Source of the DNA: an uncultured Oceanospirillaceae bacterium
GTDB taxonomy: Bacteria; Pseudomonadota; Gammaproteobacteria; Pseudomonadales; Balneatricaceae
Direction of reading: 5' to 3'
Assembly: GCA_913057435.1 (NCBI GenBank)
Contig: CAJXNY010000006.1
Coordinates: 62,001 to 126,000, forward strand
DNA length: 64,000 bases
Shown: piece after piece, positions 44,195 to 52,187 of the stretch
How positions within the stretch are numbered: position 1 is the first letter of the stretch
Layout of the letters: each line of letters opens with the position of its first letter
Notes under the pieces: model-generated
What the model saw: only the letters and a program-made list of their open reading frames with translations
The model's database searches: none
What the model was told of the DNA's origin: nothing
Program-made: the position numbers and the translations under genes

Positions 44195-45538
44195 ATGATG
44201 GATAACGTTGTGCTGTTACTGCCCCTGGCTGCGTTGTTGCTGATCGTGGTTTTCTGGCTGCTGAATCAGCGTGCGGGCTTGCAACAGCAGATACAGATGC
44301 AGGCACTCGAGTTGACGCGACTGGAGGTGGAAAATGCCCGCTTACCTGAGTTTGCGTCGCAGCTGCTTGAGCGCCAGCAACAGCAGGAGCAGTTACAGCG
44401 CGCATTGGCTGCCCGGGCCGATGTGATTACTGAGCTGGAAACACGGCTGGAAGTCGAGCGTGAGTCCCATGACGATAAGTTACAGGCGCTGGAGTCTGCC
44501 CGTGTTCAGCTGAAAGCTGATTTTCAGAATCTGGCCAACCGGATTTTTGATGAAAAGGCGGCCAGCTTCAGTCATAACAGTCAGGAGCAGCTTGGCCATC
44601 TGCTTGGGCCTTTACGCCAGCAGCTGGGTGAGTTTAAGCAGCGTGTTGAGGATAGCTACGACACCGAGGCGAAGGATCGCCGGGCCCTGCATGAGCAGAT
44701 CCTCCAGCTTAAAGCACTTAACTTGCAGATGAGCCAGGATACGGTAAACCTGACACAGGCGCTGAAGGGTGAGAATAAAACCCAGGGCAACTGGGGTGAG
44801 GTGATACTGGCGCGGGTGCTTGAGCAATCCGGGTTACGTGAGGGTTTTGAGTTTGAGACGCAGGTCTCTTTACAGCAGGCTGGGCGTCGCTATCAGCCCG
44901 ATGTGATTGTCCGTCTGCCTGATAATAAAGATGTGATTGTTGACTCCAAGGTATCGCTTACTGCATATGAGAAATACTGCAGCAGTGAAGATGAGATACG
45001 TCGGCTGGGGCACCTGAAAGCACACCTGAGTTCTTTGCGGGGTCATATTCGCGGGTTATCAGATAAGTCGTATGAAAAGCTTGAGGGGGTCCGGTCGCTG
45101 GATTTTGTTTTGCTGTTTGTGCCGGTTGAGGGGGCCTTTTTATTGGCGCTTGAGCAGGATCAGCAGTTATTCAGTGATGCGTTCGCACGCAATATTATTC
45201 TGGTCAGTCCTTCAACCTTGCTGGTAACATTGCGGACTATTCATAATATCTGGCGCTATGAGCGTCAGAGTCAAAATTCTGAAGAGATCGCCCGTCGAGG
45301 CGGTGAGCTACATGATAAATTTGTCGGCTTTATAGAGTCGATGGATGATGTCGGGCGTCACCTGGGTCGTGCGCAAAGTGCGTTTGATATGAGCCGTAAC
45401 CGGCTGTACCAGGGGCGTGGTAACCTGGTAAGTCAGGCGGCTATGCTGAATAAGCTGGGTGCAACGGGTAAGAAGCAGTTGCCGGATACTATGTTAGTGG
45501 CGGCAAGGGAAAGTGACTCTGGAGGAATGGAATCTTGA
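44195..45538 (+). CDS. rmuC: DNA recombination protein RmuC
   Basis: Nuclease-fold protein of 447 aa that limits inversions at short inverted repeats. It has an N-terminal membrane helix (about 4-22), a coiled coil (about 25-130) and the RmuC domain with TQGNWGEVILARVLEQSGLREG, VIVRLPDNKDVIVDSKVSLTAYE and DFVLLFVPVEGAF. Two adjacent ATGs (44195, 44198) are possible starts. It overlaps the next gene by 4 bp. Confidence 0.93.
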   Translation: MMDNVVLLLPLAALLLIVVFWLLNQRAGLQQQIQMQALELTRLEVENARLPEFASQLLERQQQQEQLQRALAARADVITELETRLEVERESHDDKLQALESARVQLKADFQNLANRIFDEKAASFSHNSQEQLGHLLGPLRQQLGEFKQRVEDSYDTEAKDRRALHEQILQLKALNLQMSQDTVNLTQALKGENKTQGNWGEVILARVLEQSGLREGFEFETQVSLQQAGRRYQPDVIVRLPDNKDVIVDSKVSLTAYEKYCSSEDEIRRLGHLKAHLSSLRGHIRGLSDKSYEKLEGVRSLDFVLLFVPVEGAFLLALEQDQQLFSDAFARNIILVSPSTLLVTLRTIHNIWRYERQSQNSEEIARRGGELHDKFVGFIESMDDVGRHLGRAQSAFDMSRNRLYQGRGNLVSQAAMLNKLGATGKKQLPDTMLVAARESDSGGMES

Positions 45539-46170
45539 TCTCAGTGGTTGGTTATGGGTCTTTGCTATCTGAAGCCTCTGCACGTGAAACCGTGCCGGGT
45601 CTGGTCAACTTCAGGCTGGTTGAGGTGCCTGGGTATCGGCGTATTTTTAATAAAGTTGGCATCGTGTTTTTTCGTGACTACAAAGTTTCAGAAGCCAGCC
45701 TGGAAATAGCCTCCTGCTCAACAGAAATTGCACCAGAGTCGGCGATGATATGCTCTCAGTTTGAGATGCCTGAAGAAGCGTTTGAAGCGTTGTATGAGCG
45801 TGAGCACCGTTTTCGCTGGATTGAAGTTGAGACAATTGATATGCGTGGTAAGTCGGGGCTGGGTCGTATGTGCACAGGCTTGAATGATCGCGACTATAAG
45901 TTGAATAAGTGTATTACTGACTCTGAATACCAGCAGCGGGTAGGTCAGTATTACCGTGGAGCAATCTGGCGCGATGATATTCTGCCATACCCGGAGTATC
46001 TGGTATTTTGCCTGCAGTCTGCTGGCAGTGCAGGTCCAGAGGCTATTGGCAATTTTATGGATACGACCTTTCTGGCGGATGGCCTGACATCGATACGTCA
46101 GTATCTGATGCAAAACCCTGATCTCATCGGTTGGCGTAATATGCCGGTTCACTATAGTTATCAGCGTTAG
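45535..46170 (+). CDS. Gamma-glutamylcyclotransferase-like protein
   Basis: Protein of 211 aa with the GGCT-like fold. The substrate loop is VGYGSLLSE at residues 5-13, and a Glu in YEREHRFRW (about residue 92) sits where the catalytic Glu is expected. The TTG start overlaps the rmuC stop (TTGA) and has GGAGGA 8 bp upstream, strong support for this unusual start. It is longer than typical GGCT enzymes, so the activity on glutathione-type substrates is only suggested. Confidence 0.7.
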   Translation: MISVVGYGSLLSEASARETVPGLVNFRLVEVPGYRRIFNKVGIVFFRDYKVSEASLEIASCSTEIAPESAMICSQFEMPEEAFEALYEREHRFRWIEVETIDMRGKSGLGRMCTGLNDRDYKLNKCITDSEYQQRVGQYYRGAIWRDDILPYPEYLVFCLQSAGSAGPEAIGNFMDTTFLADGLTSIRQYLMQNPDLIGWRNMPVHYSYQR

Positions 46171-46713
46171 CTGGAATACAGGTTGATTGCCAGTAGACTC
46201 TGAAAGGGTGGGCTGTATGGCCCGCTTTCACTGTTACCTGTTCGGGTGCAGTTCTGTGATAACACTGTCATATTATGCTTTCCGTTGGTGATTTATGAGT
46301 GTCTCCGGCGATACCTGTATCGGTGAAAATTTACCGGCGGGTGGCAATGGGTTGCCGATTATTGTCATGAATTAATTATGTGCTATCAAATATCTTGATA
46401 TTAACCGCACGCGCACTGGTTTATTATTATTTTTCATATTGGTTCGAATTTTGCTTATTTGGTAATATTGTCAGTATAGTTTACCGAAATAGATCGCTTG
46501 CCTGAGGGGGCAGGAAGGGCTGAAGACTGATTCTTGGGCTCTGGGCGTATAAAGTGTAGTCGTCGGATCACGGTGCTCTTTGCGGCGAATGCCCGCAGGT
46601 GATCGATCAGTGCCTCTTTCTGTGTATGAAGAGGCCACATAACAGTGTTGTGACATTAGAGTCAGTAGCCGAGGCAGCGCTCTGTTACTGATGCTCTGGA
46701 AGGAGAACCGCAA
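46171..46713. other. Long intergenic and leader region upstream of ftsZ
   Basis: 543 bp with no supported gene. The middle part (about 46360-46490) is strongly AT-rich. A promoter candidate is listed separately and would give an ftsZ leader of about 227 nt, long for this gene. A good ribosome site (GGAAGGAG) lies directly before the ATG. Confidence 0.6.
46451..46480 (+). promoter_or_regulatory. Candidate ftsZ promoter
   Basis: TTGCTT (46451-46456), 18-bp spacer, TATAGT (46475-46480), preceded by an AT-rich stretch that could act as an UP element. Confidence 0.5.
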
Positions 46714-47907
46714 ATGTTTGAAATGGTGGATAGCGTTCCGCAAAACGCTGTTATCAAGGTGATTGGTGTCGGTGGTGGTGGCGGTAACGCTGTGCAGCAC
46801 ATGGTGAGCACTGATGTTGAGGGGGTTGAGTTTATCTGTGCAAATACAGATGCTCAGGCGCTCAATAATATGGCCGCTCGTACGGTCCTGCAGATTGGTA
46901 CTGAGCTTACAAAAGGGCTGGGTGCGGGAGCAAATCCGGATATCGGCCGTCAGGCGGCGGTGGAAGACCGTGAGCGCCTGGCTGAGATGTTGTCAGGTGC
47001 TGATATGGTCTTCATTACCGCTGGCATGGGGGGGGGCACCGGAACCGGAGCCGCGCCGGTGGTTGCCAGTGTTGCTCGTGAAATGGGGATTCTCACGGTT
47101 GCTGTGGTTACCAAGCCATTTCCATTTGAAGGGCGTAAACGACTGAAGATATCGGAGCAGGGTATCAGAGAGCTGGAAGACTGCGTTGACTCTTTGATCA
47201 TCATCCCGAATGAAAAATTGCTGCCAGTACTCGGCAAGAACTGCAGTTTAATGAATGCATTCAATGCTGCCAACGACGTTCTTAAAGGGGCGGTGCAGGG
47301 GGTGGCTGATCTGATCATCCGGCCAGGTATGATCAATGTCGATTTTGCTGACGTGCGCACTGTAATGTCAGCGATGGGTATGGCAATGATGGGAACGGGC
47401 CGTGGTCGAGGTGATGGCCGGGCTATTCAGGCAACCGAAGCCGCGATTAAAAGCCCGCTGCTAGAAGATGTCGACCTTAAGGGGGCGGCAGGTATCCTTG
47501 TTAACATTACTGCCGGGCTGGATTTGAGTCTGGGCGAGTTTTCTGAAGTTGGTGAAATCGTTGATGAGTATGCTTCTGACGAAGCAACAATTGTTGTCGG
47601 TACGGTGATTGATCCAGAAATGACGGATGAGTTGTCGGTGACAGTGGTTGCAACCGGCCTGGGTCGGTCAATAAATCGTGAAGTCAAGGTTGCGAACGGT
47701 GGTACAGCGACGACCCGTACTGCGCCTCAGCACCCCGCCGACTTCAGCCAGCTTGAGTTGCCGACGGTCTTGCGGAACCGGCAACCGGGTATGACGGCCG
47801 TGCAGGGTGGTAGTAATAGCAATATTCCTGAACCCGCCCTGAGAACAGGTACGGATGATATGGAATTTCTTGATATCCCTGCATTCTTACGTCGTCAGGC
47901 GGACTGA
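46714..47907 (+). CDS. ftsZ: Cell division protein FtsZ, outside the dcw cluster
   Basis: Tubulin-like division GTPase of 397 aa, full length. The G-box GGGTGTG is in [16 protein letters not shown], the T7 loop is NVDFADV, and the C-terminal conserved peptide for FtsA/ZipA binding is intact ([17 protein letters not shown]). The linker is about 60 residues. In most Gammaproteobacteria ftsZ follows ftsQ-ftsA; here it stands alone with its own long leader and terminator. This suggests a second paralogue or a relocated gene; the rest of the genome would decide. Confidence 0.95.
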   Translation: MFEMVDSVPQNAVIKVIGVGGGGGNAVQHMVSTDVEGVEFICANTDAQALNNMAARTVLQIGTELTKGLGAGANPDIGRQAAVEDRERLAEMLSGADMVFITAGMGGGTGTGAAPVVASVAREMGILTVAVVTKPFPFEGRKRLKISEQGIRELEDCVDSLIIIPNEKLLPVLGKNCSLMNAFNAANDVLKGAVQGVADLIIRPGMINVDFADVRTVMSAMGMAMMGTGRGRGDGRAIQATEAAIKSPLLEDVDLKGAAGILVNITAGLDLSLGEFSEVGEIVDEYASDEATIVVGTVIDPEMTDELSVTVVATGLGRSINREVKVANGGTATTRTAPQHPADFSQLELPTVLRNRQPGMTAVQGGSNSNIPEPALRTGTDDMEFLDIPAFLRRQAD

Positions 47908-48032
47908 CAGGAAAGTCGTGACTGGCCGGTAGACTTGTTGGTCTTGTTACTTCAGGTCACGAAGCCTGTATCTGTTAAAACAGGCCTGGAGTCTTGGGCC
48001 TGAGTGGTTCTCTTTCTTACGCTGAAATATTT

Positions 48033-48058
48033 AAGCCGCCTGTTCAGGCGGCTTTTTT
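48033..48058 (+). terminator. Intrinsic terminator after ftsZ
   Basis: Stem AAGCCGCCTG / CAGGCGGCTT followed by TTTTT. It lies between convergent ftsZ and the 90-aa protein gene; the A-run on the left side may let it act leftward too. Confidence 0.88.
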
Positions 48059-48069
48059 ATATCTGCTGT

Positions 48070-48342
48070 TCAGGCAACCATGTGTCGTTGTTGCATGCGA
48101 GCCCGGCGTCTTTCCCAGTCTGTCTTTGAAACCAGGCGTAGCGGAATTCCGCGTGAACGCATCGACTGTAATTTACGCTGATAATCTTCTTCTTCTTCTT
48201 TAGTTCGAATCTGGTTGCCTTCCTCCCTGAGCCGCTGTAATTCCAGCTCTTTTTCCTCGTCAGACATTTTCGTGTCGACGCGTGTTGCGTTACATGGAGG
48301 TGCAGGCTCACTGCGGTTTAGAAGTTTGTCTAATATGGCCAC
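48070..48342 (-). CDS. Small charged helical protein of unknown function
   Basis: Protein of 90 aa. GTG at 48342 has AAAGGAG 7 bp upstream, so it is preferred to the ORF start at 48426. The chain is rich in Glu, Arg and Lys (MSDEEKELELQRLREEGNQI) and probably a single long helix or coiled coil with a basic C-terminus. No domain is recognised. Confidence 0.65.
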   Translation of the reverse strand: MAILDKLLNRSEPAPPCNATRVDTKMSDEEKELELQRLREEGNQIRTKEEEEDYQRKLQSMRSRGIPLRLVSKTDWERRRARMQQRHMVA

Positions 48343-48541
48343 GGGTTGACTCCTTTCATATTGCTTAACCGTACCAAAGCAATTTTTGTGCCGTGATGGT
48401 AGACGAGAGTGGCTGTTTAAAAACAATGAGTTATATATTCATTGTGTGACTTAGGGTGGCAGGGTTTTGCCGTGATAAGTGGCTGAGTGGTGTACCTTCG
48501 GCATCCATCCGGCAAATTGCAGTAAAGTTTTATTATAGAGG

Positions 48542-48570
48542 TTGCGTATAGGGGATGTGGTGCGTATAGT
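48542..48570 (+). promoter_or_regulatory. Promoter of first tRNA-Ser gene
   Basis: TTGCGT (48542-48547), 17-bp spacer, TATAGT (48565-48570), then a C-rich discriminator (ACGCCCC), typical of stable RNA promoters. The start would be about 7 nt before the mature tRNA. Confidence 0.75.
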
Positions 48571-48583
48571 ACGCCCCTCTGCT

Positions 48584-48671
48584 GGTGAGGTGTCCGAGTG
48601 GCCGAAGGAGCACGCCTGGAAAGTGTGTATACGGTAACGTATCGAGGGTTCGAATCCCTCCCTCACCGCCA
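48584..48671 (+). tRNA. tRNA-Ser(GGA), copy 1
   Basis: 88 nt including encoded CCA. Acceptor stem GGTGAGG / CCTCACC, discriminator G, anticodon loop CTGGAAA with anticodon GGA (reads UCC/UCU), the long variable arm of type II tRNAs, and T-loop GGTTCGAATCC. Identical to copy 2 at 50195. Confidence 0.97.
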
Positions 48672-48919
48672 TTAATTCTGCTGTTATATCCTTTCTTTAC
48701 TCTCGTTTTAAAATCCCTGCTAATTTTATTTTCCTGATATCTTCCTGTTACGATTTCTAATGAGCTACTCGCTGAACTATCGTGTCTTTTCGTTGATACT
48801 TTCTTTGTTGAAAATTAGACTTTTCTATGGTTTTTACAATAGTAGAGGATTAATCATGTGGCGAATGGTTGCGGTATATAGAACTGAGTCATTGAGTATT
48901 GGCCTGTGATCTTTTGCTT

Positions 48920-48944
48920 TCAGGGCCCACTGGCAGGGCCCTGA
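48920..48944. other. Hairpin downstream of bacterioferritin genes
   Basis: Perfect 9-bp inverted repeat TCAGGGCCC / GGGCCCTGA with a 7-nt loop, 9 bp past the end of the second bfr gene. No T-run, so it may be an mRNA 3'-end stabiliser or a weak terminator. The rest of 48672-48953 is AT-rich with nothing recognisable. Confidence 0.45.
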
Positions 48945-48953
48945 GGTGCAGGA

Positions 48954-49424
48954 CTAGCCCATTTGAGACTGAGTGTAATTCTGAAGACCAATACGGCTGA
49001 TAAGCCCCAACTGCTTTTCCAGCCAGTAAGCATGATCCATCTCGGTATCTTCCAGTAATGTATTCAGCATATTACGGGTCTGATAATCCTGCTCTTGCTC
49101 ACACAGGGCGATAGTGTCTTTCAGCATGGCATCCACGGCGTATTCAACATCCAGATCGCTACGCAACATGGAGGGTACATCGGTACCGATGTTGAGTGCA
49201 TCACGCTTATCCATGCAGGGCTTGCCTTCCAGAAACAGGATGCGCTCGATCAGCAGTGAGGCATGGCCTTTTTCGTCTTCGAATTCGTGGGCGATCCGCT
49301 CATGCAACTTTTGCAGGCCCCAGTCGTCGTACATCCGTGAATGGATAAAGTACTGGTCCATTGCGGTCAGTTCGCTGGCCAGCAGACGGTTCAGGGCGTC
49401 GATAACGGTTTGCTTACCTTTCAT
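48954..49424 (-). CDS. bfr: Bacterioferritin subunit with ferroxidase centre, no haem Met
   Basis: Iron-storage subunit of 156 aa. The di-iron ferroxidase ligands are present: E18, E51, H54, E94, and E128/H131 in ExxH spacing. Position 52, the Met that ligates haem in classical bacterioferritin, is Lys. It therefore resembles the catalytic subunit of two-subunit bacterioferritins such as gonococcal BfrA. It follows the other bfr gene by 13 bp in one operon. Confidence 0.93.
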   Translation of the reverse strand: MKGKQTVIDALNRLLASELTAMDQYFIHSRMYDDWGLQKLHERIAHEFEDEKGHASLLIERILFLEGKPCMDKRDALNIGTDVPSMLRSDLDVEYAVDAMLKDTIALCEQEQDYQTRNMLNTLLEDTEMDHAYWLEKQLGLISRIGLQNYTQSQMG

Positions 49425-49437
49425 AGAGAGTCCCTCC

Positions 49438-49902
49438 TTACATCATTGATTGCAGGTAATTTTCATTGCCCAGTTCGCTGAGCAAGTGCTGCTGGGTTTC
49501 AATCCAGTCAACATGCTCCTCTTCATACGTCAGAATACCTTGCAGCAATTCTCTGCTGACGAAGTCTTTGACGCTTTCACAATGGGCGATGGCCTCGCGC
49601 AGCAATGTCAGCTGGTCCATCTGGAAATCCATATCACAGGACAGCATTTCAGCCGTGTGCTCACCGATGCGAAGTCGCTCAAGGTGCTGCAGGTTGGGCA
49701 GGCCTTCCAGGAACAGGATGCGTTCGATCAGTTCATCGGCCTGCTTCATGTCCTTGATCGATTTTTTGTAGGCTTTGCTGTTGAGTGCTTCCAGCCCCCA
49801 GTTGCGGAACATACGAGCATGCAGAAAGTACTGGTTAATGGATGTCAGCTCATAGGTCAGGACCTTATTAAGGTGCCCTATGACTGTTTTTTCTCCCTTC
49901 AT
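49438..49902 (-). CDS. bfr: Bacterioferritin subunit with haem Met, damaged ferroxidase centre
   Basis: Bacterioferritin subunit of 154 aa, first gene of the pair. Met52, the haem ligand, is present. The ferroxidase site is incomplete: E18, E127 and H130 remain, but E51 is Asp, H54 is Gln and E94 is Gln. This matches the haem-binding partner (BfrB type) of a mixed 24-mer in which haem passes electrons to release stored iron. Its role is thus complementary to the neighbouring subunit. Confidence 0.93.
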   Translation of the reverse strand: MKGEKTVIGHLNKVLTYELTSINQYFLHARMFRNWGLEALNSKAYKKSIKDMKQADELIERILFLEGLPNLQHLERLRIGEHTAEMLSCDMDFQMDQLTLLREAIAHCESVKDFVSRELLQGILTYEEEHVDWIETQQHLLSELGNENYLQSMM

Positions 49903-49950
49903 GGTTTCCTCCTGTGAGTGTGCTGGATAAAACGGTGTGTAAGAGACTTG

Positions 49951-49979
49951 ATCGTAGCGGTTATTTTTTGTTCATTCAA
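49951..49979 (-). promoter_or_regulatory. Candidate promoter of the bacterioferritin operon
   Basis: On the minus strand TTGAAT, 17-bp spacer, TACGAT, about 50 bp before the first bfr start. No clear Fur box overlaps it. Confidence 0.4.
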
Positions 49980-50129
49980 TTGATAAATCCTTTAAAATCA
50001 ACAGGTTGTTAACGCTGGTGTTAATGGTTATCAGAGGCCAGTCTTCTAGCGTCTGTATATCTTTGATGGCTGATACAGGACGGGTGTTCAGGGATGCTGA
50101 ATTGATATTCAATTTTTTTTAAAAAAAGC

Positions 50130-50158
50130 TTGCAGGAACAGCAGGTTATCCCTATTAT
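50130..50158 (+). promoter_or_regulatory. Promoter of second tRNA-Ser gene
   Basis: TTGCAG (50130-50135), 17-bp spacer, TATTAT (50153-50158). A run of T then A residues (50113-50127) directly upstream could be a curved UP element. Confidence 0.65.
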
Positions 50159-50194
50159 TCGCGTCGCTGACACGGCAACGTCAATCAGCAATGC

Positions 50195-50282
50195 GGTGAG
50201 GTGTCCGAGTGGCCGAAGGAGCACGCCTGGAAAGTGTGTATACGGTAACGTATCGAGGGTTCGAATCCCTCCCTCACCGCCA
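50195..50282 (+). tRNA. tRNA-Ser(GGA), copy 2
   Basis: 88 nt, identical in sequence to copy 1 at 48584, with the same GGA anticodon, long variable arm and encoded CCA. Flanking sequences differ, and this copy has its own promoter and terminator. Confidence 0.97.
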
Positions 50283-50291
50283 CGAATTCAG

Positions 50292-50322
50292 AAGCCCTGC
50301 TCAATATGAGCGGGGCTTTTTC
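50292..50322 (+). terminator. Intrinsic terminator after second tRNA-Ser
   Basis: 12-bp stem AAGCCCTGCTCA / TGAGCGGGGCTT (one G-U), loop ATA, then a T-run, starting 9 bp after the tRNA. Confidence 0.88.
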
Positions 50323-50491
50323 GTTTCCGATGATATGAAATTCCTTCCATACCTGCCAATTCTTCATTTCTGCTAATTCCTCTTCTTATCCAGTATGGCA
50401 GCCACCTGTTTTGTGGGGCTGGCCCTGTCACCTGTATCTGATACTGTTACCGTCATTGACAACCACTCGTTCATAGACGTTAAGGAAGTGT

Positions 50492-51232
50492 ATGTTTAAG
50501 AAAGTACTGGCATCGGTAGGTATTGGCGGCGCGAAGGTGGATACGGTTGTACTGGCCGCAGACGTTCAGCCAGGTGGTGTATTACCTGTTGAGGTGGTGA
50601 TTGAGGGTGGTGCGGTGTCTCAGGGCATCTCCGGGCTCAATCTGGCGTTGATGACGCGCATCAAAGCTGAAGTCGATGACGAAGTCGTATTACAAAACCA
50701 TGTTTTGCAGAGCTGGCAGCTGGCGCACGCCTTTGAGATCGCGGCCGGGGATCGCCGGGTGATACCGATGCAGCTGGATATACATCCAGAAACCCCACTC
50801 ACGGCTTTGGCCTGTGGCGATAACCGCTCCACCGTTTGGCTGCAGACCGGGCTGGAAATTGATCTGGCACTGGATGCCGATGATATTGACCCGATCAATG
50901 TTGTGCCGACACCCGGTATGATAGATGTACTGGTGGCGGCTGAGCGCTGTGGCTTGCAGCTGGTAAAAACTGACGTCGAGTCGGGTCAGGTAAATGCGCC
51001 AGGCTTCCAGTCGACACTGGGCTGCTATCAGGAACTTGAATACCGTCCGCAAGGCTGGTTGACCTCGCTGAATGAAGTTGAGCTGACATTGCTGCCACAG
51101 CCTGGCGTCACCCATGTACTGGCTGAAGTTGACCGGATGATGCGTGGTGATGCCTATATCGCCCTGAGCTTCCCGGATGGAACAGGCGTGGATCAGGTTG
51201 AAGCGCAGTTGCGCCAGCAGCTGGGTCTTTGA
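50492..51232 (+). CDS. Spo0M-family (arrestin-like) protein
   Basis: Cytoplasmic beta-sandwich protein of 246 aa. The start MFKKVLASVGIGGAKVDTVV and the following GGVLPVEVVIEGG are the SpoOM signature. Despite the name, the family is common in non-sporulating bacteria; its role there is unclear. AAGGAAG precedes the ATG. Confidence 0.88.
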   Translation: MFKKVLASVGIGGAKVDTVVLAADVQPGGVLPVEVVIEGGAVSQGISGLNLALMTRIKAEVDDEVVLQNHVLQSWQLAHAFEIAAGDRRVIPMQLDIHPETPLTALACGDNRSTVWLQTGLEIDLALDADDIDPINVVPTPGMIDVLVAAERCGLQLVKTDVESGQVNAPGFQSTLGCYQELEYRPQGWLTSLNEVELTLLPQPGVTHVLAEVDRMMRGDAYIALSFPDGTGVDQVEAQLRQQLGL

Positions 51233-51367
51233 TCTGAAGCAATAGCCCGATGACCTTCAGCTCAGGTTGAAGGTCTGTCGTACCTATAGGTGCTTTCCCT
51301 GGCTTGTTTGCCGGAGTACAGTGATTGACTGGATCAAACCATGAACAAGCCACAGGGAAGCATTGCC

Positions 51368-52147
51368 ATGTCTCAAGCCACGCTGTTACGTGAAGATCAG
51401 GAAGGCGTTTGTATACTGACGCTAAATCGCCCGGATGCCTATAATGCGCTGTCCATTGAATTTATGGAGAGCCTGTCTGAAATGCTGGATCAGATAGCGA
51501 CTGACGAAAGTGTCAGAGTCGTGATGATTCGGGGCCAGGGGCGTGGCTTCTGTGCGGGCCACGATCTCAAGCAGATCATGGCCTCACCGGAAGAGGAATT
51601 CCATAGCCTGACTTTCCAGCGTTGCTCCAGACTGATGCAGCAGATCACCAACCTTCCGATCCCTGTTATTGCCCATGTCACCGGCATTGCGACCGCTGCG
51701 GGCTGCCAGCTGGTTGCCAGCTGCGATCTTGCGGTGGCGGCGGATAACAGCCGCTTTGCGACGCCGGGAGTTAATATCGGCCTGTTCTGTTCGACCCCGA
51801 TGGTGGCGCTGACCCGTGCGGTACAGCCAAAGCATGCGCTGGAAATGCTCTACCTGGGTGAGGCAATGGATGCCCACCGGGCGGCGGAGATCGGGCTGGT
51901 CAACTGGGTTGTACCCCGTGAGGCAATCAGTGATTTTGCCATGCAGAAAGCTCGCCTGGTTGCGAGTAAATCCCGTGCCACCCTGGTGCTGGGCAAGCGC
52001 GCCTATCATGTGCAGAAGGACCTGCCGCTGGCTGAGGCTTACGCCCATTGCAGCAACGTCATGGTTGAAAACCTGCAGCTGGACGATGCCAAAGAGGGCA
52101 TTGAAGCGTTCGTCGAAAAGCGTAAACCCAACTGGCAGCATCGCTGA
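51368..52147 (+). CDS. Enoyl-CoA hydratase/isomerase family protein
   Basis: Crotonase-fold enzyme of 259 aa. The oxyanion-hole segments are GQGRGFCAGHDLKQI (about 50-64) and ATAAGCQLVASCDLAVAA (about 106-123). The usual catalytic Glu positions are not both evident, so hydratase activity is not assured. AGGGAAG 7 bp before the ATG at 51368 decides the start over 51341. The sigma-54 regulator downstream may be linked. Confidence 0.86.
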   Translation: MSQATLLREDQEGVCILTLNRPDAYNALSIEFMESLSEMLDQIATDESVRVVMIRGQGRGFCAGHDLKQIMASPEEEFHSLTFQRCSRLMQQITNLPIPVIAHVTGIATAAGCQLVASCDLAVAADNSRFATPGVNIGLFCSTPMVALTRAVQPKHALEMLYLGEAMDAHRAAEIGLVNWVVPREAISDFAMQKARLVASKSRATLVLGKRAYHVQKDLPLAEAYAHCSNVMVENLQLDDAKEGIEAFVEKRKPNWQHR

Positions 52148-52187
52148 ATACACCTGAGAGCGTACGGCTGGCAATGGTCGGGCGGCC

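Noticed and set aside
48451-48672. Minus-strand ORF MAVREGFEPSIRYRIHTF and its twin at 50185-50367
   Set aside because: Both are translations of the complement of the tRNA-Ser genes, a well-known spurious protein family.
51252-51276. Hairpin GACCTTCA / TTGAAGGTC after the Spo0M-like gene
   Set aside because: No T-run follows, so it is not called as a terminator.
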